Assembly: GCA_015178975.1 (NCBI GenBank)
Contig: WHVD01000111.1
Span: 65,001 to 129,000, forward strand
Length of the DNA stretch: 64,000 bases
From: Hysterangium stoloniferum
Lineage: Eukaryota > Basidiomycota > Agaricomycetes > Hysterangiales > Hysterangiaceae
Direction: 5' to 3'
Positions 11,497 through 21,861 of the stretch are shown piece by piece. The notes under the pieces are model-generated. The model did no database searches. It saw nothing but the letters and a program-made list of their open reading frames with translations, and was not told the origin of the DNA. Numbering within the stretch: the first letter of the stretch is position 1; each line of letters opens with the position of its first letter. The position numbers and the translations under genes are program-made.

Positions 11497-11912
11497 TCAA
11501 TAAGAATGTGAAAGAGCAGATGCATTGAGGCGAGTAAACTCTTGAATGTGTGGAGAGGCAACGCAACCCCCAACCCATGCGGAGTCCACGGAGTTGCTTA
11601 TTCTTTTTTCAAGTCGAAAGCTGGTTTGTCCTTCGACGGGGTTTCCGTGGAGGCCTTGGCTGTTTGACCCTTTGAAGAGTTTGCTTTGGCCAGCAGACAT
11701 TCCAGGACTTGATGACCAGGTTTCCCGCACAAGAGACAGAGGTTATTGTCCATATGATGTTGTCTTTCCTGTGGGATCAATTTGCCATCGGGTCCGAGTT
11801 TGCCTGAGAGGTCGGGTTTTCCGGCTTGCTTGCTGGACTGTTGACCCTTGTTATTGTCCTTGTTGTTATTGTTGTTGTTGTTGTTTGAAGACTTTTTATT
11901 GTTCTTACCCAA
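11497..11912 (-). mobile_element. LTR retrotransposon gag relic with zinc knuckle
   Basis: The minus-strand frame 11912-11598 starts with an Asn/Lys run and then has NNLCLLCGKPGHQVLEC, a CCHC zinc knuckle (C-X2-C-X4-H-X4-C) preceded by LIPQERQHHM, which is typical of the gag C-terminus of Ty3/gypsy-type elements. A short overlapping frame extends it to 11497. No protease, reverse transcriptase or LTR is visible beside it. It is a fossil fragment. Confidence 0.65.
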
Positions 11913-11958
11913 GCTTGTGATTTATCCATCTGTTTCCCGTGTGGAACATCTCAATTGG

Positions 11959-12604
11959 TCACTTTCTATGCTTTCCATGATCTAAAGTTGGAGAATTTAT
12001 ATCATGGTGTTTATCCCCACCTAGCACTACAGTTGCCCAGTGAACAGATAACTTGTTGAGGGCTTCATATTCAGAATGTGTAAACTGATGTGACCATTCA
12101 CCATCAGGCCATCCATCCCAGTCTTGAACTTTTTTATTCTCCATTGGTCTGATAGATGATTGTGGAGCCTTGAGATGGTTTTTAGACATGAAGTTGGGAG
12201 ATGGTGATAATTGCTCTAATTTTGGTAAAGGAACTGAGGGAGTAGCAATGGTAATGCTAGGCTTTGATGGCTTGGAAGTAACATCATCAGAAATAGTGTG
12301 AGGTGGGGCTTGGGAATTGAATATAGATGGAGTGATGTGATTTGGATTTAAAAAATAACCAAAAGGATTTCCTATCAATAATGAATTAATTATTCTGTAT
12401 TAAATAATTGAGTATAGCTTGTACCTTCCAGGTCATAAGCAGGTAACATCCTAGGTGGATAAGGTCCTTGATGGTATAGTCCAGCAACTACATATATAAT
12501 TTAGTAAAACATAGAAATGATTAAAGGAAACTTGGCATACCTTTTCTAGGGGTAGATATTGTTGGTTCACAGTCTTTGATATTGACAATATCAGGCCTGG
12601 AATG
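11959..12604 (-). CDS. Small spliced gene of unknown function
   Basis: Three exons read in one consistent frame on the minus strand: about 12604-12541, 12487-12425 and 12371-11959. The introns 12488-12540 and 12372-12424 are both 53 nt, with GTATGC...TGTAG and GTACAA...GATAG ends, and both fall in phase 1, which random sequence would rarely give. The product is Pro/Ser/Thr-rich and then has an acidic, Trp-rich C-terminus (VQDWDGWPDGEW, LSVHWATVVLGGDKHH). A further upstream exon is likely, since a TTCATTCCAG acceptor precedes 12604. I recognise no family. It could be an accessory frame of a mobile element, because the flanks are relics. Confidence 0.45.
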
Positions 12605-13339
12605 AAATCCAAATAACTTGTGAAAATAATGGAACAGAAACTATATAAATAGTATATAAGAATTAATTCAAAAGGTATTATAATACTATACCATTAGAGA
12701 AATAAGAGAGATAGTTCCTAGACAAGAGGAATGGCTGAATAAATTTCAAAAAGTCTAATAAGCAGTGTAAGTGATCCAGTAAGCCAAGACTTCCAAAGTA
12801 TACATTCACAGGGATCCAAAGTGTCCACAGATGATGCTTCTTGACTGATATGATATTCCACCAGCAGAGAAGGAAAAGAGATGGCTATCTAAGAGAATGG
12901 ATAGTATCTTTCCAAAGCAAGAGATTCCCAAAACTCTTACAGAAGTGTAGAATAACTGGAAAGAAACAATGCTCTATAACACTGGATGAATAGAGAAGCT
13001 GATCAGAGTGTCACCAAAAGATATAGTGTGATTTGGCTCAAGAATTGGAGAGGTTGACTGTCGAGGCTCGAAAAGTTTTCAAACTCCGACATTGAATCTC
13101 ACTGTGGGGGTGCCGCGCACTGCTGTGAGGGGTGCCGCGAATATACATTTTGGCTTCAAACTAAAACATAGCTATATTTTGAATGGTGATACTCAAAAAA
13201 CCATTTTAAATGATATATGCTCTTCAAAAAAGGACTATTTACAATTTTAAACATCCAAACCCAGTCTTAAAGTAAATTAACAGGGCCCCAATGAACAGAT
13301 TGATATATTATGAAGGACATAGACAAAACTATGTCTATT
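12605..13339. other. No supported gene
   Basis: AT-rich, no long frame on either strand. It may contain the upstream exon(s) and promoter of the minus-strand gene that ends at 12604. Two GGGGGTGCCGCG / GGGGTGCCGCG words occur at about 13105-13139. Confidence 0.4.
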
Positions 13340-13440
13340 TTATGCTAGGTAAATGTGTCTTTGAAGGCATTTTGAGGTGTTCGCGGCAGTCGCGGCAGTC
13401 GCGACACCTGCGCGGCACTTTCCCATGGCCCTGGTCACGT
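13340..13440. repeat. 100-bp block shared with both arms of the inverted duplication
   Basis: From TTTTATGC to CTTTCCCATGGCCC this block matches 58317-58412 and, inverted, about 59460-59565. It contains an AGGTGT...ACACCT inverted pair around short GCGGCAGTC repeats. Here it lies just upstream of the FunK1 start codon. Confidence 0.75.
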
Positions 13441-13466
13441 GTGTCACACTATTGTTTCCTTCATCG

Positions 13467-15753
13467 ATGTCAGTGACCCCGCCTAGAGATTCACCTGCTA
13501 TCGAGGCCTTGACAACTGCCCTCCAAAGTACCCCTCTTAACCAAGGAGCGGGATCTCATGAATCCTATGACACCGAAACTCAGCGGATTCACTACTATGG
13601 GTATCTCGCTGATGATACGAAGCACACCGCCCAGATCGAATTCGATACATTCGTATGGCTTGTGTGGAGTGCCAAGCTTGACAATCTCGAAGCATCAGCG
13701 GAACGTATTTTCCGAGAAAAGAAGTTTCAACCTCTGTTGGAAAGCTATTGTGACGAAGTCTCGGAAGAAACAGACCGTTATCATCCTTTTGTACAGCTCG
13801 CCAACCACATTCTTGCTCTTGACAACCATTCCTCCCTGGCATTCGTTCGCAACGACCGCTCATGTCTTTGGGGTTCGTATGCACAGCGCAAGCCAGACGT
13901 TTTGTTCATTTTCCGTGAGGCATTGCGTTTGGGAGAACGCCATAATGAGGATAACTTGTCGAAGGCTGGGCCTAGCAAAGGAGACGAATTCCATTGGGGT
14001 GACCCTTTGGACTTTTGGGAGTTCAAACTCAAATTGAAAAAGTACCCTGGACCCCAAGAAGCATTGATGGCGGGTAAGTGTCTTTTGACCACGACAATTC
14101 CTTGGGTCACACTTTAATGCAGCCGCACCGAAACCGTTCAAAAAGCCGCTAACCAGCGAGAACCGCGTTAAAACTCAATCGCAAGAGGCACTCAGGCGTA
14201 GTTCCAGAAACGCGACAGCCTCAAAAACGAAGGAGAGTTCAGATAAGTTACTGAGCGCTCCAGTTACAAAAAAACGTTCTTCCCCCGGTAATACGGAACA
14301 AGTTGAAAAGAAATTTAGAACCGAGGAACCGCCGGAAGAACCATATCTTCAATCCGCCAGCTATGCACTGGAGATGTTTTCTCATGGGAACCTGCGTAAC
14401 CATGTCCTTGGTGCTGTGGTCACGGACTTTTCCATTGAAATTTTGTACTATGACCGTTCCGTGACAGTGAAGTCAACACCATTCTATTTTGTGGAGAACC
14501 CAAGGAGGTTTGTTGCACTCCTGGTAGCATATGCGGGGCTCAGCGACCGCCAACGCGGCCTGGAGACGAAAATCACTCCGAAGTTCCTAACGCCTGGCAT
14601 TAGGGGCAACCGAGAGGCAAGGCAACCTTTGATCGATTTTTTTGCTGGTCAAATCCTGGAAATCCCAGGATTCAAAATAAAGTTCAAACTGCAAGAGACG
14701 ATTTTCCGTCAACATGCCTTAATCGGCCGTGGTACCTGCGTTCTGCGAGCTGTACCGTCCAAGCCGTTACCCGGGCAAAATAATTTGGTTCATAAGGTTG
14801 TTATCGTCAAGTTGGGGTGGCTGAGTGTATCCAGGGCACCAGAAGCCAAAATCATTGACAGTGCCATTCGGGCTGCATCCACTTCGGCGCATCAATGGGT
14901 TAAGAAGCACCTGCCGGAAGTTTTACACTCTCATGTCTATCCTCCAGATAAAGATGGACCTCACGTTAAGCTGATTGAACATTTAAATGACCCGAAATAC
15001 GACAAGCGAGAGCTGAGACTGATCGTCCAGGGGGAACTTTTTCCTATCACGCGTTTAACCAAGGCAGAGGATGTAAAAAGGGTGTTTTTAGATATTCTTG
15101 AATGTGAGTTTTATTCTGTGGAATCGTTTGTATTGTCACTTGACATGGTTTTAGGCCATGAATGGCTTTATACCGAGGCAAAAATCCTCCACCGTGACAT
15201 CAGCCTCGGAAACCTGATGTATCGAACCGTGAACGGCCAACACTGCGGAGTTTTGAATGATTTTGACCTCGCCTCGTATGTAGTTCCAGGGCATATGGAG
15301 CCGACATCCAATCAACGGACTGGCACTAAACCATTCATGGCGATTGATTTACTTAGACAATCGCCCCCTCCCCGTCATTTATACCGTCATGATCTCGAGT
15401 CGTTTTTCTACGTCTTGCTCTTTTTCGTTTCTAGGTATCTCGATGGTGCCGAGATCGAGGACCCACCACTGCAGTTATGGCTGACTAAAGGAGATGATAG
15501 GTTGGGGGAGGCGAAAGGGTCTTTTCTTTTCTTTGGCGCAATTAATCCCACCGAAAACTTCGCCAAATTGAGGTTCCTACTTTTGGGGATGAAGAGTGTT
15601 CTTGCCGATGGTATCGATGCTCGCCGTAGACATGAGTTCCAAGCAGAGCTCACGAAGGCTCAAGGGCTCAATCCTCCGCTGTTTGATGATGAGACGTTAG
15701 GCGGCCACGTTTCTTTTGCAAAGTTCAAAGGTCTTTTCGCCCTCGCACCATGA
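13467..15753 (+). CDS. FunK1-type fungal protein kinase
   Basis: Three exons (13467-14073, 14123-15103, 15155-15753) give a 728-aa protein. Introns are 49 nt (GTAAGT...TGCAG) and 51 nt (GTGAGT...TTTTAG). The kinase half has a SYALEMFSHGN entry block, the catalytic loop ILHRDISLGNLMYR (HRD, with Asn for metal binding), an NDFDLASY segment in the DFG position, GTKPFMAIDLL in the activation/APE region and RHDLESFFYVL. These match the Agaricomycete FunK1 family, presumed Ser/Thr kinases of unsettled role. The middle linker (about residues 203-275) is basic and Ser/Lys-rich. The start at 13467 (MSVTPPRD) is preferred over 13377, which lies in a repeat block. No disabling change is visible, so it may be functional. 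Confidence 0.88.
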
Positions 15754-15785
15754 GTTGCTTAGTGAGCAATTTTTTTTTCTGGTGC

Positions 15786-16056
15786 ATGGCTGACTAAAGG
15801 AGATGATAGGTTGGGGAGGGAGAGGGTGTCTTTTTTTTTGACCGGCGCAATTAATCCCACGGAAGACTTTGGCAGCCTCAACTTATTGCTTTCGGGGATG
15901 CAGGACACCCTGAGCGAAGGTTTTCGTGCCCGCCAAAAAAACGAGTTTAAAAAGAAGCAAGCAAAAGCTCGTGGCTCCACTGCCCCATTGTTCGATGAAG
16001 AGACGTTGGGTGGTCATATTAGTTTCGCAAAGTTCAAAGCCCTCTTTGCATTTTAG
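15786..16056 (+). pseudogene. Duplicated, diverged C-terminal end of the FunK1 gene
   Basis: Directly after the kinase stop, the sequence again encodes its last 88 or so residues: WLTKGDDRLG, FFLTGAINPTEDF, LLLSGMQDTLSEG, a Lys/Arg-rich helix and PLFDEETLGGHISFAKFKAL, then a stop at 16054. It matches 15477-15753 at DNA level with clear divergence but no frame disruption from 15811 onward. It has no promoter or catalytic part. It may be a tandem partial duplication, or an alternative last exon. Confidence 0.75.
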
Positions 16057-16640
16057 TTTAGTAAGTTGTTCAGCGGACCGTTGCATTTATATTTCTCTGA
16101 TGCACGCTATTTCTCCGTTTTCTTTTATACCTGTGCATGTTGTCTACTTCATACCAGTAGCAATATTATACCTTCCAACACACCCTCCATCCACTTTCTT
16201 CACTGCGATTCATACCTTCTGATTGAGTATAGTATGTCTTTGCCCTCGTTAAACCATGTTGAATGCCATTGTTAAGCGTCTTAACTCATCTGAAATAATT
16301 TTCCTGGATGATTGAGCTCCATGATCCGGTGTAGTAGAAACATAATATGCTAGCTTTTGAGTAGGGCTCCACAGCGATACACTCAATAAGTTGACATTAT
16401 ATAACATTTTTTGTCAACCTTGTTTGGGATTGTTCACAATTATGAGGCTCAAATTCTCGATATCCGGAAAGTCTTCCTTGGAATGTTTAATATTTTTTTC
16501 CCGGAAGTGCGCATATATTCTAGACAATTCTTCCGGGAATTATTTGCCAAATTGAAGTGTAAACTTCGGCATCTGTCATTGGCGTCATTGAATTGAGAAC
16601 TATCCGTCATAGAATTCAGCAATGAATGAACCTGATAAGA
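16057..16640. other. No supported gene
   Basis: AT-rich flank between the kinase tail copy and the copia relic. Only short unrelated frames are present. Confidence 0.4.
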
Positions 16641-17171
16641 TCTTCAGGTTTTAAGTTGCAGGAATACGAGGATACGCTCCTCTGTGTGTTGGCCAATATC
16701 ACAACAACAAAACTTGAGGAGCGTGTATCTGAGTCCGAGTCACTTTCTATGTCACACTTGCGCTGTTTGATTAGCTGCAATGGTGTGGCTGAGCACTTTA
16801 ATAGGATACTGGAAGAAGGGTCCACTTTAATTTTGACTGAATCCCACCTTCCTCCCTCTTTTTGGGGACATGCTGTTCTTGCAATTACTTATGCACGCAA
16901 TCGCTCTCCTACTACTGCTCTCAAGCACTCTGCTTTCCATGGCAGAAAACCAGATGTGTCAATCTTAGAGTATTTGGATCCACTGCCTATGTACATGTGC
17001 AGAAGGATCAACGTATTGGACTTGGCTCTCACACACAAAAGTGTGTCTTCATTGGATATCCTTTAGATTATAAGGGTTGGTTATTATACAATCCACTGAC
17101 TAAAAAGATTATAGTCAGTAATAATGCTGTTTGTGATGAGAGAGTTTTGCCAGGACTATCTAAACAGACTA

Positions 17172-17417
17172 TATTGTAAAAGGTCACAACTTGTAGATGC
17201 AGTGCCACTCAGGAAACTCCTGAGTGCGAGTAGACTGACTCTGTTGTTTTACTACTGTACATTCTGTAGTTATTTTATACTACTGAGTCCTATTGTTCTA
17301 TGAGTGGCACAATGGAATCTAATAATAGGTTCGATCAGTAGTTGTTCCCTTTGTTGTTTCAAGTCGCTATTGTTCTTCTGGGATAATTCAACTGGTATTG
17401 TCCCTTTTATTACAACA
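17172..17417 (-). repeat. 3' LTR of the copia element (246 bp)
   Basis: On the minus strand it begins TGTTGTAATAAAAGGG and ends CCTTTTACAATA. It matches the right LTR almost base for base. The minus-strand purine run GAGGGGGAG beside it is the likely polypurine tract. Confidence 0.92.
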
Positions 17418-20400
17418 CTCCCCCTCAGTTGAATTATCATTTAATCCTAACCGTATTGTTAGAATGTTATGTTGTTCTCGTGGTAAGGACTTTGTGAAGA
17501 TATCGGCTAAATTGTCCTTGGTGTTTACTTCGTTTACACTGATCGTTCCATCAGTGATCCTTTCACGGATGTAATGATATTTGATATCAATATGTTTTGT
17601 TCTCTTGTGATAAACATTGTTTGAGGCAATTGATCGAGCTCCAAGTGAATCACTGAAAAGGTTAATAGGAAGGTCGATTTCAAAGAAGAGTTGTTGAAGC
17701 AAAGATATGATCCATTGTGCATGTTTGGAGCATTCTGTGAGGGCCATGTATTCTGCTTCGGTTGAAGATAATGCAACAGTTTGTTGTCTTTGTGTGGCCC
17801 ATGCTATTGCTCCCCCTGAGAGAATGAAAGTATATCCTGTTGTTGATCGGCAATTGTCCTTGTCTCCCGCCCAATCTGAATCGCTGTATCCAATCAGTTC
17901 TGTGGAATTATTCCTTCCGTAAGTCAATTTCCATTGTTGTGTTGTTGCAAGATACCGTAGGGTATGCTGAGCGGCATTTAAGTGAGCGGATGTGGGATTG
18001 GAACCGTATTGTGAGAGTCGATTGACTGCATAGCATATATCCAGCCTTGTTCCCAGCATGGCATACATGAGTGATCCGACGAGTTGTTGACAGCTTGTCC
18101 TAACTGTGTGATCTGAGTTGGGTTCTGTATTTGCTATTAGAGTAGTCCCTGCAGGGAAGGGGGTGTATGCAGGGCGACAGTTCTTCATATTAAAACGATC
18201 AATTATTCGTTGAATATAATGAGTTTGATCTATTGTTATGGTCTTCTTAGAGCAATTGCGAGTGATGTGGAGTCCTAGAAAGTATTCGATTTCCCCTAAA
18301 TCGGTGTATTTGTACTTGGAACCAATAAAGCTTTTGACATCTTGTATGTTTTTCAAGGTCCTGAAGATTGCCATGTCGTCTACATATACTAGGATTATTG
18401 TGAATTGTCCCCCTTCTTCGTGATCTTTGAAAAAGATTGAGACATCACCAGAGATCAATTTAATGCAGCCCATGCTTGCCAGGGTGTTCTGTAAATGTTC
18501 ATGCCATTGCCGCCCCACTTGTTTCAGACCATAGATAGCTTTCATCAGTCGGCAGACCAAATGCTCCTTCCCGGGGATCGTGAACCCTTGTGGTTGATCC
18601 ATGTAGATTTCCTCATTCAGATTTCCATTTAGGTAAGCAGATTTGATGTCAATTTGATGTATGTCCCAGTTATATACTGCCACCAATGATAACAAAAGTC
18701 GCAGGGAGTCTAAGCGGGCGACCAGGGCAAATTTTTCTTCATAGTCGACTCCTTCCATTTGTGTGAATCTCTTTGCAACAAGTCGTGCTTTGTATCGTGC
18801 GATTTCACCCTGTGTGTTCTGTTTTGTCGTGAAAACCCACTTATTTCGCACAGTGGTACGGCCCTGTGGCAACTCAACCAGTTCCCAAGTTCTATTTTCT
18901 GCTAGGGATGCAATTTCATCCTCCATCACTTGCTTCCATAGGTATGCTTCAGGGGTCTGCATGGCATAATTGTAGGTAGTGGGATCACCAGTTGGAGTAA
19001 TACTTGCAGCGGCTATGAATGCTTCAGAGGAATTGTTCCATATACATGGAATCTGGGGGCGCAGCCCTCCTTGTATGCGCTCTTGATCAGGATGCACATT
19101 CATGGGATCATTCCTTCGTATTCCACGGGTTGACCAGATGGATCTGCAAAGTGGAGGTAAGTCTTCTGTCGTGAGCTCAGGAGAAGGTGTATGTGGTTGT
19201 GGTGGTATGGATGTATACTCAGTTGCAGATGGAGAAACATGTTCCTCATCATCGCTGTCAGGCAAGATGAGGTCTACAAGTTCAGTGCTTTGTGGTGTAT
19301 CCAGGTTGGTTGGTTGAGACATGGAGGGGTGGAGGGGAAAAAGACTTTCATCAAAGATAACATCTGTGGAAGTGAGGAGTTTTTGTGTCTTGGGATCCCA
19401 CAGTTGATATCCCTTTGTAGTAGGCTCGTATCCTGTGAAAATAAGTTTCTCGGAGGTGGCTTCAAGCTTGGTTCTAGGCGTCGTGATATGCCTATATGCA
19501 AGGCATCCAAAAACTCGAAGGTATGAGAGATCAGGGGCCTCTCCAAAGAGTCGTTCATGTGGGGAAAGGTAGTCATTTGCTCGTGAAGGTGCTCTATTTC
19601 TGACATGTGTAGCAGTAGCTATGGCACATTCCCAGAAGGTGTTTGGCATCCCAGCTGACTTCAACATTGCCCTTGCGGCACCTGCAATAGTTCGGTTTGC
19701 TCTCTCAGCTACCCCATTCTGCTGGGGGGTGTATGGTGCAGTGAGCTCATGTTTTATACCTTTCTCATCTGTGAATGTTTTGAAGTCCTTAGATAAGAAT
19801 TCCCCACCACGGTCAGAGCGAATGGCTTTTATCTCTGCTTGGAATTGAGTTAAGATATACACAGCAAAATACTTAAATTTTTGTATTGCTTGATCCTTAG
19901 TTTGTAGAAAGAAAATCCATTTGAAGCGTGTATAGTCATCTATAATAATAAAATGATAGAAGCTTCCCTGTATTGACCGAGTTTGCATTGGTCCTGCAAG
20001 ATCCATGTGGACTAGTTCAAAGGGGTTTGTTCTCCTTGTATGTGTAGTCTTAAAGGTCCTTCTCGTGGATTTTCCAAGTAAGCAGCCTTCGCATGTAGAG
20101 AGCCTGTGTGGAGAAGTGGAATCTATGTGATCACTGAGCTTCTGAAGAGTTGTCCAGGAGAGGTGTCCCAACCGGGCATGGAGAGTCTCAATCGGGATTT
20201 TCTTCTGGATTGAGTGAACTGTAGGCTTCGAGGAACGGAGTGTGATCCAGTATTGTTGTCCAATTAAAATCCCTTTTGCGCATGGAGCAGAATTCTTGCT
20301 GAGAGTAACAGTGTTTGTGAAAAAGGTGGTAGAGACCCTCTTTTCTCCTAGTTTCCGTATTGAAATGAACCTCCCATTAATGTTGGGCGAGTGTAGGACA

Positions 20401-20705
20401 TTTGTTAATGTAATTTGTTTTTCAATCCCTTCGATTTGTGTAGTGGCTGCAACTGTGCCAATTCCAATGTAGGAGATTCGTGTGGTCCCATCTGCCAGGC
20501 GAATGTTTTCTGGTCTTGGCAGAGCTCGGTATTCTGAGAAGTCCGAGATTTCGTGAGTGATGTGATCTGAGCATCCTGAATCTAACATCCATTTGGTTTC
20601 ACGCGCAATGTAAAAGATAATGGCCTCGTTTGAGATTGACTTAACCATTACATTGGTACTGCTAGGAGGTGGGGTATATGCTACCTCTTGTATTGATGCG
20701 CTCAC
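17388..20705 (-). CDS. Copia pol polyprotein (fossil element part)
   Basis: This 1105-aa frame carries, in order, an aspartic protease block (WMLDSGCSDHIT, about residue 35), the GAG-pre-integrase motif (HARLGHLSWTTLQKL), an integrase zinc region and catalytic core (HMDLAGPMQT, SDRGGEFLS, YTPQQNGVAERANR), reverse transcriptase (NKWVFTTKQN, DIKSAYLNGNLNEEIYM, the LVYVDDMAIF active site) and RNase H (GYSDSDWAGDKDN, STEAEYMAL, FTKSLPREQH). This order, integrase before RT, defines Ty1/copia. In such elements the protein is matured by its own protease inside virus-like particles. Confidence 0.95.
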   Translation of the reverse strand: MSASIQEVAYTPPPSSTNVMVKSISNEAIIFYIARETKWMLDSGCSDHITHEISDFSEYRALPRPENIRLADGTTRISYIGIGTVAATTQIEGIEKQITLTNVLHSPNINGRFISIRKLGEKRVSTTFFTNTVTLSKNSAPCAKGILIGQQYWITLRSSKPTVHSIQKKIPIETLHARLGHLSWTTLQKLSDHIDSTSPHRLSTCEGCLLGKSTRRTFKTTHTRRTNPFELVHMDLAGPMQTRSIQGSFYHFIIIDDYTRFKWIFFLQTKDQAIQKFKYFAVYILTQFQAEIKAIRSDRGGEFLSKDFKTFTDEKGIKHELTAPYTPQQNGVAERANRTIAGAARAMLKSAGMPNTFWECAIATATHVRNRAPSRANDYLSPHERLFGEAPDLSYLRVFGCLAYRHITTPRTKLEATSEKLIFTGYEPTTKGYQLWDPKTQKLLTSTDVIFDESLFPLHPSMSQPTNLDTPQSTELVDLILPDSDDEEHVSPSATEYTSIPPQPHTPSPELTTEDLPPLCRSIWSTRGIRRNDPMNVHPDQERIQGGLRPQIPCIWNNSSEAFIAAASITPTGDPTTYNYAMQTPEAYLWKQVMEDEIASLAENRTWELVELPQGRTTVRNKWVFTTKQNTQGEIARYKARLVAKRFTQMEGVDYEEKFALVARLDSLRLLLSLVAVYNWDIHQIDIKSAYLNGNLNEEIYMDQPQGFTIPGKEHLVCRLMKAIYGLKQVGRQWHEHLQNTLASMGCIKLISGDVSIFFKDHEEGGQFTIILVYVDDMAIFRTLKNIQDVKSFIGSKYKYTDLGEIEYFLGLHITRNCSKKTITIDQTHYIQRIIDRFNMKNCRPAYTPFPAGTTLIANTEPNSDHTVRTSCQQLVGSLMYAMLGTRLDICYAVNRLSQYGSNPTSAHLNAAQHTLRYLATTQQWKLTYGRNNSTELIGYSDSDWAGDKDNCRSTTGYTFILSGGAIAWATQRQQTVALSSTEAEYMALTECSKHAQWIISLLQQLFFEIDLPINLFSDSLGARSIASNNVYHKRTKHIDIKYHYIRERITDGTISVNEVNTKDNLADIFTKSLPREQHNILTIRLGLNDNSTEGECCNKRDNTS

Positions 20706-20744
20706 AGTTGGTGTATCTTTCTCTTTCCCATCCTTCCCTACTTT

Positions 20745-21638
20745 TCATTGCTTTCTCTCGCTCTGTGCCTCCTCCTTTGAAAGGCCACGCTGTTTGCATT
20801 GGCAGTCTCTCTCCCAATGCCCTGGGGCGCCGCAGAAGTTACATGTATTGTTAGTCTTCCTTTTCCCTTGTTTCATGGCATTAACTGAAGTTGTTCCTTG
20901 TCGTAGTTCTTCAGATAGAATGTGGGCACGCATATTCGCAGAAGTGAGTGTCTTGTAGTCACTCACGTTCGCTAGAATAGTTTGCTGGATTATTTCATAT
21001 GTGGGGGGCAGGGCACGAAGGATAAGGAGTGCATGGAGGCTATCCGCAATGGGCATTCCAGCTGTTTCGATACAGGAGCGGTATTCAGACATCTCGTCTA
21101 TCTGTTGCGTGAATGGGAGATCAGTTGTAATAGATGTATTGAAGTATTTGGTGATGTCGACCCAAAGATTGAGTCCTGTGCGAGTGCCGTAAGTTTCTTG
21201 TAGTCTTTTCCAGTTGTCTGCAAGGCTCTCATCATCTTTGATAGATTGCCTGATCATTGGCTTGATTGCGAGTTGTATCAAACCTAGTCCTTCGTCGTTT
21301 CGACTGTCCCATTTGTTAATGGCCTGTGTTTCTTCACTCGTAGGGGTCTCAGGTGTTTTTGGTGTTGGGTGAGTCTCATTTCCCTCAGCAATGCGTAATA
21401 TGTGTGTGAGGCGAAATGCACTTCGTACAGAATATGACCAATCTTCCCAATTCGTTCCATTGAATTTTTCAATTGAAGTTAGAAGTCTGGAAGCTGTTGA
21501 TGACATGTTCTGATTTTCGCAAGATGGGTGTGTGTGTGCTGTAGGTATTGTCAGGTAGGAATAGTATTTTATAAGTGCGTTAGGCAGCGGGGCCCATAAC
21601 CTATTGTAAAAGGTCACAACTTGTAGACGCAGTGCCAC
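20745..21638 (-). CDS. Copia gag (fossil element part)
   Basis: A 297-aa frame beginning inside the 5' LTR side. It has a typical copia gag (UBN2-like) pattern with FNGTNWEDWSYSVRSAF, a W..L...Y block (NWKRLQETYG) and a C-terminal CCHC zinc knuckle, CNFCGAPGHWERDC. The likely start is the Met at about residue 45 (MSSTASRLLTS), since the first part overlaps the LTR and primer-binding site. Gag forms the particle shell. Confidence 0.9.
   Translation of the reverse strand: MALRLQVVTFYNRLWAPLPNALIKYYSYLTIPTAHTHPSCENQNMSSTASRLLTSIEKFNGTNWEDWSYSVRSAFRLTHILRIAEGNETHPTPKTPETPTSEETQAINKWDSRNDEGLGLIQLAIKPMIRQSIKDDESLADNWKRLQETYGTRTGLNLWVDITKYFNTSITTDLPFTQQIDEMSEYRSCIETAGMPIADSLHALLILRALPPTYEIIQQTILANVSDYKTLTSANMRAHILSEELRQGTTSVNAMKQGKRKTNNTCNFCGAPGHWERDCQCKQRGLSKEEAQSERKQ
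21589..21601 (-). other. Primer-binding site of the copia element
   Basis: Minus-strand GGTTATGGGCCCC starts directly after the 5' LTR end (CAATA). It equals the half-tRNA primer site known from Drosophila copia, where a cleaved initiator tRNA-Met primes reverse transcription. Confidence 0.8.
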
Positions 21639-21861
21639 TCAGGAAACTCCTGAGTGCGAGTAGAGGAGTGCGAGTAGATTGACTCTGTTGTTTTACTACT
21701 GTACATTCTGTAGTTATTTTATACTACTGAGTCCTATTGTTCTATGAGTGGCACAATGGAATCTAATAATAGGTTCGATCAGTAGTTGTTCCCTTTGTTG
21801 TTTCAAGTTGCTATTGTTCTTCTGGGATAATTCAACTGGTATTGTCCCTTTTATTACAACA
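21602..21861 (-). repeat. 5' LTR of the copia element (260 bp)
   Basis: Same as the left LTR except for a 14-bp tandem duplication (GAGTGCGAGTAGAG-type, near 21650-21675) and few substitutions. Ends with TTATTACAACA on the plus strand, followed by the GACTA duplication. Confidence 0.92.

Larger units (their letters stand above)
17172..21861 (-). mobile_element. Nearly whole Ty1/copia element, minus strand
   Basis: The element is bounded by two LTRs (17172-17417 and 21602-21861) and by the direct repeat GACTA (17167-17171, 21862-21866). Next to the 5' LTR (right side) is GGTTATGGGCCC, the primer-binding sequence of Drosophila copia, complementary to an internal piece of initiator tRNA-Met. 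Gag and pol frames follow in the usual order. The LTRs are near-identical apart from a 14-bp tandem duplication and a few substitutions, so insertion is recent. The element looks whole or nearly so, with at most one or two apparent breaks. Confidence 0.95.

Noticed and set aside
17707-20958. Several plus-strand open frames across the copia pol and gag
   Set aside because: Shadows of the 1105-aa and 297-aa minus-strand frames.
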